Origin: Burkholderiales bacterium
Lineage (GTDB): Bacteria; Pseudomonadota; Gammaproteobacteria; Burkholderiales; Burkholderiaceae_C
Assembly (NCBI GenBank): GCA_947453625.1
Contig: CANGHK010000048.1
Coordinates: forward strand, 1-39,713
Length of the DNA: 39,713 nucleotides
Reading direction: 5' to 3'
This document shows positions 7,967-16,163 of this stretch, in pieces. The notes below the pieces were generated by a model. The model had not been told where the DNA came from. It made no database searches and saw only the letters and a list, made by a program, of their open reading frames with translations. The translations under genes and the position numbers were made by a program. The first letter of the stretch is position 1; each line of letters begins with the position of its first letter.

Positions 7967-8965
7967 TCATTTTGAGACCCTGCGGCCCTTGCCAGGTTCG
8001 AATTCAAGACCATTGCCCAACGAGGCTAGGCAAAGGCGTTCGGGCCGCTGCAGCGCCTCCCACCAAGTGCCAGATGGCGGGGCTCCGCGGTGTTGTTCGC
8101 CGCTCCCGGAGGTGACCTTCATCCGGCCCGTCAAGTAGTTGACGCTGCGATCCAGGGTGTGGCCAGTGCCTCGATGCCGATAGCGGTCTTCAAAGCCGAT
8201 CAAGCGCCAACAGTCATTCTCGGACCGGAACAAAAAGTCGCGGGTGAATGTGTCGTAGGTGCCCGCGCTTGCAAAGAATTCCAGGCTGACCTTGACGCTA
8301 CCGCGCTGTATGGCGACGCCGGAGAAGGCGTCGGTGATGATCGCGTCGACATGGCGCGGAATCAAGCGATGGTCTTGCAGCACCAGTCTGAAACCGCCCG
8401 CTTCATCCGCGTAAGCCACCGCCAATAGGCGCGGGTTCGTGTCGAGCGACCGCACGCCAAGGCCACCGGTATTGGGCAGGATGTTGCGGCGGTCGCGCTG
8501 GTGCAGCACAAACAATCGATCCGGCCTGCCGTCGCCGTTCAGGTCACCCTGCACCTCCCGCTCCAGCACCCAGCCTTGGGGAACGAAACCCTTGACGGAC
8601 GCGGCCCGGGCAGCGAGCACCGGGTAGGTCACCTCGGGGGGATAGCGCATCACCGCCAGAAGGTCACCGCCGCAGAACATCATCGAGGCGATGACCCATG
8701 CAGCGCGCAAGCGCTGCAACGGTGCGCGGGCGCGGGCCGAAGTCAAGGCGGGGACACCGCATGCGCCAATCCGGCAAGCGGCCTTTGGCCTGCCAGCAAC
8801 AAGGACTCGCGATCCGAGTGTCGAGCCGCGCGGTTCGACCTGCGTGCGCTTGAGTTGGCGCAACCGAGGGAAACCTCGGCTGCGCTTGATGATTTCTTGT
8901 TCGCGGGTCTGCCCAAGCTGAGCCGCGCTCACCTGCGCCAAGTCGTCGGCAAGGTCAGTGTCCAT
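7967..8965 (-). CDS. Hypothetical protein with a DLNGDGRPD (FG-GAP-like) motif
   Basis: The C-terminal 225 residues look like a real exported domain: EVQGDLNGDGRPDRLFVLHQ is a Ca-binding-type Dx[NG]xDG loop as in FG-GAP/VCBS repeats, followed by strands such as RLLAVAYADEAGGFRLVLQD and FLFRSENDCWRLIGFEDRY. The start is uncertain. The ATG at 8965 overlaps the upstream gene's stop by 11 bases and gives 332 residues, but its first 75 residues are Arg-rich and unlike a protein. A TTG near 8746 would place a signal-like segment (AAWVIASMMFCGGDLLA) at the N-terminus and is an attractive alternative. It lies directly behind the DUF2779 nuclease gene, probably in one transcript. Function unknown. Confidence 0.5.
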   Translation of the reverse strand: MDTDLADDLAQVSAAQLGQTREQEIIKRSRGFPRLRQLKRTQVEPRGSTLGSRVLVAGRPKAACRIGACGVPALTSARARAPLQRLRAAWVIASMMFCGGDLLAVMRYPPEVTYPVLAARAASVKGFVPQGWVLEREVQGDLNGDGRPDRLFVLHQRDRRNILPNTGGLGVRSLDTNPRLLAVAYADEAGGFRLVLQDHRLIPRHVDAIITDAFSGVAIQRGSVKVSLEFFASAGTYDTFTRDFLFRSENDCWRLIGFEDRYRHRGTGHTLDRSVNYLTGRMKVTSGSGEQHRGAPPSGTWWEALQRPERLCLASLGNGLEFEPGKGRRVSK

Positions 8966-10934
8966 TCGGCTCATCGAACCAGGCCTGCAACACCATCGCC
9001 ATCGCCAGCGTGTCGAGCTCGCAGTAGCGCAACAGCGCCTGTTCGGTGGCGCGCCGATGGGCGGGCGAAAGGTCGTCCGACTGCAGCAGCGCATAGGCCG
9101 CCATCGCGGCACCGCCCTCTTGCAGCGACGACGGAAATTTCGCCTCCATCGCGGCTTGCGTGGCCCGGTCCATCCCGGCAAAGACCGGCGGCAGCAGGGA
9201 ATAGGGATCCAGCACTTCACCGCCGCGCTGCTGCCACCAGACCACGGGCTGCGTGAAGTTCAGGCTAGGCATCGCGGCGCTGCCGTAAACGGGCTGTGCG
9301 TAGAGCTCACGCAGCCGCGGCGCGCTTTGCATCACCGCCGGCAAGACCCGCTTCAGCGACGAACTGCCCCGGGTGGACGGATGAAAGTAGAACAGTTCGG
9401 CCAGCTTGCACAAATCCACCATGGCCCGCGCGCCAATCGCATGGACCTCCTTCGTGCTTCTGACGACCAGCGTGTCGATGAAGGCGATCAGTTCAGCGGC
9501 GTCATCAGCGGGCGCAGGCTGTTGGGCCAGCAACTGCCGCCTCAGTTGGAGCAGCACCGTGTTCTCATGGTCAGCCCAACGGAAGACCGAGCCCTGGTCG
9601 TCCTGCAGCGCCGCGCGCAGCGCGCGCAGGAACGCCAGGTTTGGATCCTGGGCGGGATGGGCATGCAGGAACTGCGATTGGTGCACCAGGCGGCCGTCTT
9701 CATGCAGCACATGGTGCGAGAACTGGAAGGCCGTCGTCTCATATGGCCGCTTGCCGCGCACGAAGGGAATGGGTGCGGCCGAGGTCTCGAAATCGATCAG
9801 GTGCAGCGGATAACGCCATTGACTGCGCTCCCGATCGAGCGCGGGCTTGTCGAGATAGAAGCTGCCGCCCCCTGGCCACCCACCGTGGCACTGGTACCAC
9901 TGCCTGTGCTTGCGGGACAAGCCGCCGCCGCCGGGTGGGGAGCCGTCGAAGTCCAGCACGGGCAGGGTGACCTGGCTCAGTTTCAGGACCCGGCCGTCGA
10001 TGCACAACTGTTTGCGCGTGAAGTTCCAGAGATCGAGCACCGTGCCGCCAGAGAAATCGCTGTCGCTCCAGCCGAACGCTGCCCGCCAGCATTCGTGAAA
10101 TCCGCTGCTGGGGGACAAGGCATCGGGCGGCGCGGCGGCCTTGAATTCGCAAGCCTGGCAGGCCGACCCCGGGAACGGGCCCAGCCGCAAGTCCTGCGCG
10201 CGGGCGGTGGTCATCTCGCGCACCGCCTGGCCGAAGGGCAACCACGGCCCGTCGCCAAACGGCAATTGCCCGTTCAGGATTACAGCCACCTCGGCATCGA
10301 CAGGCACCTCTGTCAACACCGGGTCACCCAGCAACTCAGCGGTGGCGCCCGGCGGCAGAGTGTCGTGCGCGGTTTGGCCCAGAGTGCTGCGCGCAACCCG
10401 CTGGTTGAGCCCGTCGACGCTGGCATACCGCGTGGTGTCCACCAGCATCAGGCTGCAGGTGAACGCCAGCCCCGGATAGGCCAGACCCGCCACATGGCGC
10501 TGGAATGCGATGTCGCGCAGGTGAGGCAGAAAGGCGGCCGCGATTGTGCCGCCCGAGTTTCGAATGCCCTTGTCAGGACGCCAGGAGGCGGCCTTGACCT
10601 CGACGAGTTCGATGACCGCGCCGCGCTTGCGCAGGATGTCCACCCGCACGAACAAGCCATCGGCCGCCAGCGCCGCCTCATGGATCGTCACCTCGTCGCG
10701 GTCAAGCCATTCCCGGGTACGGGCCAGGGCGGCATCGTGGTCCTGGACATCCACCAGGGACTCGCCCGGGTTCATCAGCCTGGCCAGTTGGCCCACCAGG
10801 TGCCCACCCTCGGCCAGCGCGGTCATGAAGTCGTCGCCGACCGAATTGTCGAGGTAGGCCGGCTTGCCCGCGTAGAACAGCTTGGTCGGGCATTCAAGCG
10901 CTTTCTTGAAGAGCGATTTGGTCAGGTAGCGCAT
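8955..10934 (-). CDS. DUF2779 protein: Cas4/RecB-like nuclease fused to DEDDy exonuclease
   Basis: This 659-residue protein is preceded by a GGAG site. The N-terminal half has PD-(D/E)XK features: D99 in VRVDILRKRG and the E112-V-K114 core in ELVEVKAAS. Cysteines that could hold an Fe-S cluster as in Cas4 and AddB are C15 (ALECPTKLF), C259 and C262 (GSACQACEF) and C282 (FHECW). The C-terminal half is a DnaQ-like DUF2779 domain: D381-F-E383 in HLIDFETS, a middle Asp in AFIDTLVV, and Y637xxxD641 in RYCELDTL, giving a DEDDy set. It should therefore bind DNA or RNA ends and may degrade them through two active sites. Its position at the edge of an AAA+/VWA/Mre11 cluster fits nucleic-acid defence or repair. 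The domains are well supported; the substrate is unknown. Confidence 0.8.
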   Translation of the reverse strand: MRYLTKSLFKKALECPTKLFYAGKPAYLDNSVGDDFMTALAEGGHLVGQLARLMNPGESLVDVQDHDAALARTREWLDRDEVTIHEAALAADGLFVRVDILRKRGAVIELVEVKAASWRPDKGIRNSGGTIAAAFLPHLRDIAFQRHVAGLAYPGLAFTCSLMLVDTTRYASVDGLNQRVARSTLGQTAHDTLPPGATAELLGDPVLTEVPVDAEVAVILNGQLPFGDGPWLPFGQAVREMTTARAQDLRLGPFPGSACQACEFKAAAPPDALSPSSGFHECWRAAFGWSDSDFSGGTVLDLWNFTRKQLCIDGRVLKLSQVTLPVLDFDGSPPGGGGLSRKHRQWYQCHGGWPGGGSFYLDKPALDRERSQWRYPLHLIDFETSAAPIPFVRGKRPYETTAFQFSHHVLHEDGRLVHQSQFLHAHPAQDPNLAFLRALRAALQDDQGSVFRWADHENTVLLQLRRQLLAQQPAPADDAAELIAFIDTLVVRSTKEVHAIGARAMVDLCKLAELFYFHPSTRGSSSLKRVLPAVMQSAPRLRELYAQPVYGSAAMPSLNFTQPVVWWQQRGGEVLDPYSLLPPVFAGMDRATQAAMEAKFPSSLQEGGAAMAAYALLQSDDLSPAHRRATEQALLRYCELDTLAMAMVLQAWFDEPNGH

Positions 10935-11244
10935 GGGCGGGGATCTCCAATCGGGTCATTTCAAATGCAGCGCGGGTGCTGGTGCTGTGACAGGCGGACA
11001 AGACGGCCTCAGGGTGGCGGCTATGCCTATGGCGGATGCGTCATGGCAGACCAAGCAGACAGTACGCTGGCCAGTCAGCGGAGGATCCGAGGGCAGGCTC
11101 GTAATCGCGAATTCGGCACGCGCGCGCCACCCGGTCAGTGCCGATGCATTCGGCGTGAAGTGCCCCGACAGTCACTGCGTATCGGGTTGATGGGTGCCGC
11201 TCAGGCGCATTGCGGACAGACTGAGCGGTCGCTCATTCAGACTG
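10935..11244. other. Intergenic region between two minus-strand genes
   Basis: No gene is supported here. The next minus-strand gene upstream ends at 11245 and the DUF2779 gene starts at 10934. A plus-strand open frame exists (10933-11190), but it has no ribosome-binding site and its composition looks non-coding. The region presumably holds the DUF2779 promoter; no recognisable site was seen. Confidence 0.4.
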
Positions 11245-11484
11245 CTAAAGAACCCAGCCTGGCAATGGGAACATCGTCACCTCGCCAAGTTCCAACTGTT
11301 GCTGCCCACAACGCGCATGGGCCGTCTGCTCGCCAGGACTCACCGAGATGACGATGTCGAACCCGGGTGGCATACATTCCTCGGCAAAGTGCGCCACATT
11401 GATGGGGGCGATCCACGCATTGACCTTGTCCACCTGTTCGGCGGACAAGGTGATCAGGACGGTGCCGGGTTGGGTCTTTTTCAT
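11245..11484 (-). CDS. Small conserved-looking hypothetical protein
   Basis: This is a 79-residue cytoplasmic-looking protein. The sequence is balanced and protein-like: VLITLSAEQVDKVNAWIAP, then INVAHFAEECMPPGFDIVIS, then ARCGQQQLELGEV. The pattern of a helix (SAEQVDKVNAWI) followed by strands (FDIVISVSP, TAHARCG) suggests a small alpha/beta fold. No signal peptide or membrane segment is present, and the start has no clear Shine-Dalgarno sequence. It is transcribed away from the hydrolase gene across a 378-base gap. I do not recognise a named family, and its role is unknown. Confidence 0.55.
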   Translation of the reverse strand: MKKTQPGTVLITLSAEQVDKVNAWIAPINVAHFAEECMPPGFDIVISVSPGEQTAHARCGQQQLELGEVTMFPLPGWVL

Positions 11485-11862
11485 GTAGGTTCTGATCGAG
11501 GAAGTGGGCTAGCGCTGCGGCAAGCCTGCCTCAAGCTGCGCCACGGACCCACCGGGACTTGAAAATATTTCCAGCCCGTAGGTGGTGGGCTCAAACAGCC
11601 GAGGAAATTGCAAGCATCCACCGTCTCCAGAATCGGCAAAATCTGCATCCGATGGAGAATTGCCAAAATAGTGTAAAGCAATGATAATTTTCTGCGCCTG
11701 AATTTGCAACTTCAAACATGGCGAACGCTTGCCAACTGAGCGGCCCCGCGCTTCGACATCGCGACGGCCTGCGTGGCCACGGGGTGTCCGCACTGCCCTT
11801 TCACCATCAAGAGGGGCTGACGCTGGCCTCGGCGCCACCCATTGAACACAGAGGAACTCTCA
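11485..11862. other. Divergent intergenic region with promoter
   Basis: This separates the small minus-strand hypothetical gene from the plus-strand hydrolase. No protein-coding gene is supported. An AT-richer stretch at 11640-11720 holds the promoter candidate listed separately. The remaining sequence towards 11862 would be a 5' leader of about 170 bases for the hydrolase. Confidence 0.45.
11660..11688 (+). promoter_or_regulatory. Candidate sigma-70 promoter for the hydrolase gene
   Basis: TTGCCA (11660-11665) and GATAAT (11683-11688) are separated by exactly 17 bases. Each hexamer is close to consensus (4 of 6 and 5 of 6), and the spacing is optimal. It lies about 175 bases before the ATG at 11863. 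Confidence 0.45.
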
Positions 11863-12435
11863 ATGCATTCGCTGCTGGTCGTCTTCTCACATGGCAAAGA
11901 GTCGGGCCCCTGGGGCTGCAAGATCTTGAAACTGGCCGAGGTGGCGCGGGCGGCGGGCGCCCAGGTCCTGTCGGTGGACTGCCGCACCGACGCCGCGGGC
12001 GTGGCGCAAGACCACCACCAGGCGGGTGAGGCGGAACGGCGGGTCAAACAACTGCTGGCCACGCCGCTGCCTGCCCACGACCAACTGGTGCTGGTTGGGT
12101 CGAGCATGGGCGGCTATGTCGCCACCGCGGCCACCGCGAAGTTGGCCACCGCCGGGCTGTTCTTGCTGGCGCCGGCGTTCTACCTGCCGGGCTATACCGA
12201 CCAGAGTCCCCGCTCGGCGGCCGGATGCACTTCGGTCGTCCACGGTTGGGCTGACGACGTGGTGCCGCAGGACAACAGCGTCCGCTTTGCGCGTTTTCAG
12301 CAATGCGACTTGCATCTGTTGCCGGGTGATCACCGGCTCGACAGCAGCATGCAGGTGATAAAGCCTCTGTTTCGGGATTTCCTCCAGACCGTCATTGACG
12401 CTGGCCAAGATGCGGCCAAGCCTGCGCCAGGTTGA
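11863..12435 (+). CDS. Small alpha/beta hydrolase
   Basis: This 190-residue protein starts at an ATG with GAGGA seven bases upstream; a TTG at 11842 in the same frame lies before this site and is not needed. The fold is a minimal alpha/beta hydrolase: the strand LLVVFSHGKESGPWG carries the oxyanion-type HG, the nucleophile elbow is GSSMGGY, the acid is the Asp pair in HGWADDVVP, and the catalytic His is in GDHRLD. The complete Ser-Asp-His triad suggests an active esterase, thioesterase or peptidase-like enzyme of the YqiA/dienelactone-hydrolase size class. The substrate cannot be told. It is followed after about 300 bases by a VWA protein on the same strand. No signal peptide, so cytoplasmic. 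Confidence 0.78.
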   Translation: MHSLLVVFSHGKESGPWGCKILKLAEVARAAGAQVLSVDCRTDAAGVAQDHHQAGEAERRVKQLLATPLPAHDQLVLVGSSMGGYVATAATAKLATAGLFLLAPAFYLPGYTDQSPRSAAGCTSVVHGWADDVVPQDNSVRFARFQQCDLHLLPGDHRLDSSMQVIKPLFRDFLQTVIDAGQDAAKPAPG

Positions 12436-12732
12436 CGCGGCATCCCAACACACCAGACGCCGAGGTGACCGGCCGCGGGCTGGGTCCGCCTGCTTTGATG
12501 AACGAAGCGGACCACCGCACCACGGCGCAGCCGCTGAAAACGCCCGCGGCCCGGGCCTTGCTGGCGGGTCGGCGCCAGTGACAAGACCACCCGGTCCGCC
12601 AGGCACGACAGAAAATGTCGCCCCTAGACGAGACACTTGAGGGCTTGGGACAGATCGCCACCCGCCGAACGCAGGTGGATGCCGCGATCTGCCCAGGCCC
12701 ACCACAGTCAAGTCCATCTTTCGGGAGCCGCC

Positions 12733-14058
12733 ATGAATGAATTCCTTTCGCTGTCGTCAAGCCTCGTGATCGAGCCTCTGCGCGCGGGCTTGTGTGCTGG
12801 CCGCGACAACCAGGTCGACCTGCTGGTGCGGGTGCAGGCGCCCGACCTGCCGCCCCAGGAGGGCGCAGCGCGTCCGCCTCAGGCCGTGGCGCTGGTGATC
12901 GACAAGTCCGGATCGATGCGCGGGGACGCGATCCAGGAGGCGCGGCGCTGCGCTGAGTTTGTCGTCTCGCGCATGCGCAAGTCCGATGTGATTTCGCTGG
13001 TGCAGTTCGACGACCAGGTCACCCGGCTGCAAGAGGCGGTGCCGCAGGGCGATGGCAGACTGCTGCGCGCGGCGATCCACCAGATCCGGGTGGGCGGCAA
13101 CACCGATCTGCACGGTGGTTGGCTGGAGGGCGCAGAAACCTTGACGGCGGTTTCCGGCACCGCCTTGAAGCGCGTGATCCTGCTGTCGGACGGCCAGGCC
13201 AACATCGGATTGACCGACCAGGAGGCCATCGCCACCCAATGCCGCGACTGGGCCGCCCGGGGCATCAGCACCAGCACCTACGGCCTGGGCGACGGGTTCA
13301 ACGAAGACTTGATGGTGGCGATGGCGCGCGCAGGGAGCGGCAACCACTATTACGGCGACAAGGCAGAAGACCTGATGGAGCCCTTCGAGCAGGAACTGGA
13401 CTTGATGGCCAACCTGGCCATGCGCCAGGTGCGGCTGCAGTTGTCCGCGCCTGACGGGCTGGGCCTGGAGGTGCTGAACGACTCGACCGCATCTGCGGCC
13501 GACTGGCAGTTGCCCGATATGGCGTGGGACACGGAGGCCTGGGTGGTCGTGCGCCTGACCCTGCCTGCCGCGGCGATGCCAGCGCCGGGCGAGCGCATGA
13601 CGCTGCTGCGCGCACAGGTGACGGCCCTCACTGCGGCGGGCGACCCGGTGTCGCTCGAGCGCACCAGCCTAGCACTGCCGGTGCGGCAGGCTGGCGAGTG
13701 GCAAGCGTTGCCAGAGAGTGCGTTGGTCGCGCGCCGCGTGCTCGAAGTTGACGCCAGTCGCATGCTGTCAGCGATGCGGCAACTGGCGCAAGAAGAGGAG
13801 TGGCCGGCACTGGACAAACTGCTGTCCGAGGCCGAGCAGCGCTTCAGCGGGCATGAATGGCTGACCAGCATCATGCAGGCGATGCGGGGCGTGGCGAGCA
13901 GCCGATCGCGCGAGCGGATGATGAAGGAATCGTTCTTCTCGTCGCGCAAGCTGAGCGCCCGCTTGGCAGCCAAGAACGAACAGGCCGCCAACCCGGAGGG
14001 CACCGACGAGCCTGCGTTTCTCAGGCGCAAGTCGCTGCAGGGCAAGCGCGACCACTGA
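12733..14058 (+). CDS. VWA-domain protein (paralogue 1)
   Basis: This is a 441-residue cytoplasmic VWA protein starting at the ATG behind GGGAG. The metal-ion-dependent adhesion site is complete: D57-K-S59-G-S61 (ALVIDKSGSM), Thr in GGNTDLHGGW, and Asp in VILLSDGQAN. After the VWA domain come a beta-rich region (about 230-340) and a helical C-terminus with SRSRERMMKES and a final LRRKS tail. The same layout and tails occur in the protein at 31741-33111, so the two are paralogues. VWA proteins of this type usually work with AAA+ ATPases as adaptor or substrate-selecting subunits. Candidate partners are the MoxR ATPase (17451-18650) or the double AAA+ ATPase (29466-31616). It converges on a sirtuin gene with a strong hairpin between them. 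Confidence 0.85.
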   Translation: MNEFLSLSSSLVIEPLRAGLCAGRDNQVDLLVRVQAPDLPPQEGAARPPQAVALVIDKSGSMRGDAIQEARRCAEFVVSRMRKSDVISLVQFDDQVTRLQEAVPQGDGRLLRAAIHQIRVGGNTDLHGGWLEGAETLTAVSGTALKRVILLSDGQANIGLTDQEAIATQCRDWAARGISTSTYGLGDGFNEDLMVAMARAGSGNHYYGDKAEDLMEPFEQELDLMANLAMRQVRLQLSAPDGLGLEVLNDSTASAADWQLPDMAWDTEAWVVVRLTLPAAAMPAPGERMTLLRAQVTALTAAGDPVSLERTSLALPVRQAGEWQALPESALVARRVLEVDASRMLSAMRQLAQEEEWPALDKLLSEAEQRFSGHEWLTSIMQAMRGVASSRSRERMMKESFFSSRKLSARLAAKNEQAANPEGTDEPAFLRRKSLQGKRDH

Positions 14059-14090
14059 ATCCGCCGCACAGCGCAAGCCGAACGCGCCTG

Positions 14091-14109
14091 CCTGGCGGCA
14101 CCCGCCAGG
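14091..14109. terminator. Hairpin between convergent VWA and sirtuin genes
   Basis: CCTGGCGG (14091-14098) and CCGCCAGG (14102-14109) form a perfect 8-bp GC-rich stem with a 3-base loop. Its location between two convergent stop codons suggests a bidirectional terminator, although there is no T-tract on either side. Confidence 0.45.
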
Positions 14110-14117
14110 CGCTGAGG

Positions 14118-15080
14118 TCAACCGCGCGTCGGCTTGGATCCCTCGTCAGAGCGGACCGCCCGGGTGGAGAGGGACGTGCGGGTGGATCGCCCCGAGGGCA
14201 GCGCCCATCCCTCCCCCAAGGCGCGGCCTATCGCCGCCAAGCCGGCCGATGCGCCGGCGGCCAGCGCTACGCCCTGGCCGGCCGGCACGCCGGACTGGTA
14301 GGGGTTGATGCGAACCAGACTGCCTCCCAGTTCATCGACGACACGCTGGCTGAAATAGCGCACCGAGGGAATGGTGGTGCCGGCGCCCAACTCGATCACG
14401 ACCGGGCGCTTGACCAACGCCAGCCAGGCCTCCTGCCGGTCCGACTGCGCATCGGTGCGCGCCTCCACCCAACCGGTGTCGTGAAACATCATGATGTTGG
14501 GGCGGGCCAGCGCGCCACACTTTGGGCAGCTTGGCGCGGTGTTGGTCAGGCGGCAAACCACGTCGTCGACCGCGGGCTTGAAATCGCCCGCCGACCAGAC
14601 CGACTCTCGGCAAGGCACGAGACACTGCAAATGGTGGATGGAGCCATGGCATTCGTGGATGCGAGCGAGGTCGAAGCCCGCCTTCTGAAACTGGCCATCG
14701 ACATTGCTGGTGAACACGCTGTAGCCCTGCGGCATGCGCTCGCCCCAGTGCTTGAGCAAGGCAAAGCCGGCATGCGGCAGCGTGCGGCGGTACAGCGCCA
14801 GCCGGTGGCCATAGAAACCCCAGGCCAGCGCGGGCGCCGATTCGAAGGTCGACGGCGAGGCGATGCTGCTGAAATCGACACCCGAGTTGCGCAATGCCGG
14901 ATAGGCGCGCCAGAACCCCTCTGTGCCCCGGAAATCCGGCAGCCCGGAATCCACCCCCATCCCTGCGCCGGCGGCCACGATCAGGGCATCGGCTTGGCTT
15001 ATCAGGGCGGCAGCTTGTTCGGCGGCAAGTGCCAGGGCGGATGCTGGTGATGGGGATGGGAATGGGAATGGAGTTGGCAT
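14118..15080 (-). CDS. Sir2-family NAD-dependent deacylase (sirtuin 1)
   Basis: The 320-residue form starts at the ATG at 15080, behind an AAAGG; a TTG at 15116 in frame is a weaker start. Sirtuin motifs are complete: GAGMGVDSGLPDFRG (NAD site, residues 38-52), TSNVDGQF (124-131), the catalytic His145 in ECHGSIHH, zinc-type cysteines 153/157 and 185/188 (the second pair CPKCG), and GAGTTIPSVR with INPYQ near the end. It should cleave NAD while removing an acyl group from lysine, though related Sir2 domains act as NADases in phage defence. The N-terminal Pro/Phe/Ser repeat reflects a short GGGAAT-type DNA repeat. It lies 60 bases downstream of an unknown gene on the same strand. The family call is firm; the target is unknown. 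Confidence 0.88.
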   Translation of the reverse strand: MPTPFPFPSPSPASALALAAEQAAALISQADALIVAAGAGMGVDSGLPDFRGTEGFWRAYPALRNSGVDFSSIASPSTFESAPALAWGFYGHRLALYRRTLPHAGFALLKHWGERMPQGYSVFTSNVDGQFQKAGFDLARIHECHGSIHHLQCLVPCRESVWSAGDFKPAVDDVVCRLTNTAPSCPKCGALARPNIMMFHDTGWVEARTDAQSDRQEAWLALVKRPVVIELGAGTTIPSVRYFSQRVVDELGGSLVRINPYQSGVPAGQGVALAAGASAGLAAIGRALGEGWALPSGRSTRTSLSTRAVRSDEGSKPTRG

Positions 15081-15140
15081 TCTTGGCCTTTGTTGGGAAT
15101 GGATGTGTTCTAGCAAGCCCGAGCACCGACCTGCCAGGGC

Positions 15141-16076
15141 TCACGACGCCGCACCAGGGCCCGAAAAATCCCAGCCCATGAAGCGCGCCAGATCGCCCAT
15201 CAATCGGACGAGGTCCGCCTTGCGCAGCTCGTGGTTGACGCTGACACCATGGATCGCGAAATGGTACAGACTGGAGAACAAGGGCCTGTGGGCATAGAGC
15301 AATTCAGGCGTCGACTCGACTGCCGGCAAGGCGGATCTGGTCACCAGCCGGTGTCGTCGATCGCAGTCGACGAGATGATCCATCAATCTGCCGCGCACCG
15401 GCTTCGGCCCGGCGGGCCGGGCCAAGGCCATCACCGAGCGGCAAGCGCCGATGAACACCTCCAGAGGGTCGTCCAGTGACCAGGCCAGGCAGGGAGAGGC
15501 CGGCGCAGGCAGACCGTCCAGCCTCAATAGCCGGCCTCCGCGATCACCACTCACCTGCAGGCTGGGCCTGTCTGGCAAGACCAGCCCTTCGGGCTCGAAT
15601 GGAATTTGTGCCAACTCGAGAACCTCTGCTGACAGACCCTCGCCGAAGTTGACCGCATCGATCACCGCCTGGGACGACGCACTCTGCCGCAATTGGTCGA
15701 TCGCCGCCACCGCTCGAGGGTGATGAAACAGCACGCCACCGCCGGTGCCATGCGACAGCGTGGTGAAAGCGTCAATGACCTCCGTGCGTGCCACGAAGGT
15801 CAAGCTGGACCCATTCACCTGGAAAGGAATGTTGCCCTGGAGAAAGACCTGCCGCGACGACAGCCTGGGCGGCTCTCCAGCAGGTGGCAGGTCCCGCATC
15901 ACCCTGGCCTGCATTTCAAAGTGGTCGGGGTGCAATTCGAAGCGCTCAACTCGCCCGAGACCGAGGTAGGCCTTGGTCTTGAAAAAACAGACCCGGCCAG
16001 GCAGTGTGCGCACGGCCAGCAACACACGCCCGTAGGCCTCGCCGGACGGAACATCCCTCAAATTCGATTCGTACAT
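15141..16076 (-). CDS. Uncharacterised protein of the VWA-MoxR block
   Basis: This 311-residue protein starts at an ATG with GAGGAG seven bases upstream; a TTG six codons earlier lacks such a site. It looks globular and cytoplasmic, with no signal peptide or membrane helix. Visible segments are a strand-rich first half (GRVLLAVRTLPGRVCFFKT, VERFELHPDHFEMQARVM), a middle TFVARTEVIDAFTTLSHGTG, and a helical C-terminus (SLYHFAIHGVSVNHELRKAD, LVRLMGDLARFMGWDF). I do not recognise the family. It follows the VWA-metallopeptidase and MoxR genes with only an 87-base gap and precedes the sirtuin, so it may be the system-specific third component that often accompanies MoxR/VWA pairs. Confidence 0.6.
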   Translation of the reverse strand: MYESNLRDVPSGEAYGRVLLAVRTLPGRVCFFKTKAYLGLGRVERFELHPDHFEMQARVMRDLPPAGEPPRLSSRQVFLQGNIPFQVNGSSLTFVARTEVIDAFTTLSHGTGGGVLFHHPRAVAAIDQLRQSASSQAVIDAVNFGEGLSAEVLELAQIPFEPEGLVLPDRPSLQVSGDRGGRLLRLDGLPAPASPCLAWSLDDPLEVFIGACRSVMALARPAGPKPVRGRLMDHLVDCDRRHRLVTRSALPAVESTPELLYAHRPLFSSLYHFAIHGVSVNHELRKADLVRLMGDLARFMGWDFSGPGAAS

Positions 16077-16163
16077 CGGATCACTCCTCACCAATCAAGC
16101 CGCGCCGGCAGCAAGGCCGTCCGCGTCAAAAATGCCCGTCGCGATGACGGCTCTGCGACGGCT

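Noticed and set aside
10933-11190. An 85-residue plus-strand frame
   Set aside because: It starts inside the ribosome-binding region of the DUF2779 gene, and the residues show no protein-like pattern.
8958-11351. A 797-residue open frame on the plus strand
   Set aside because: It is the antisense shadow of the DUF2779 gene. Its Arg/Gln/His-rich composition has no domain, while the minus strand shows nuclease motifs.
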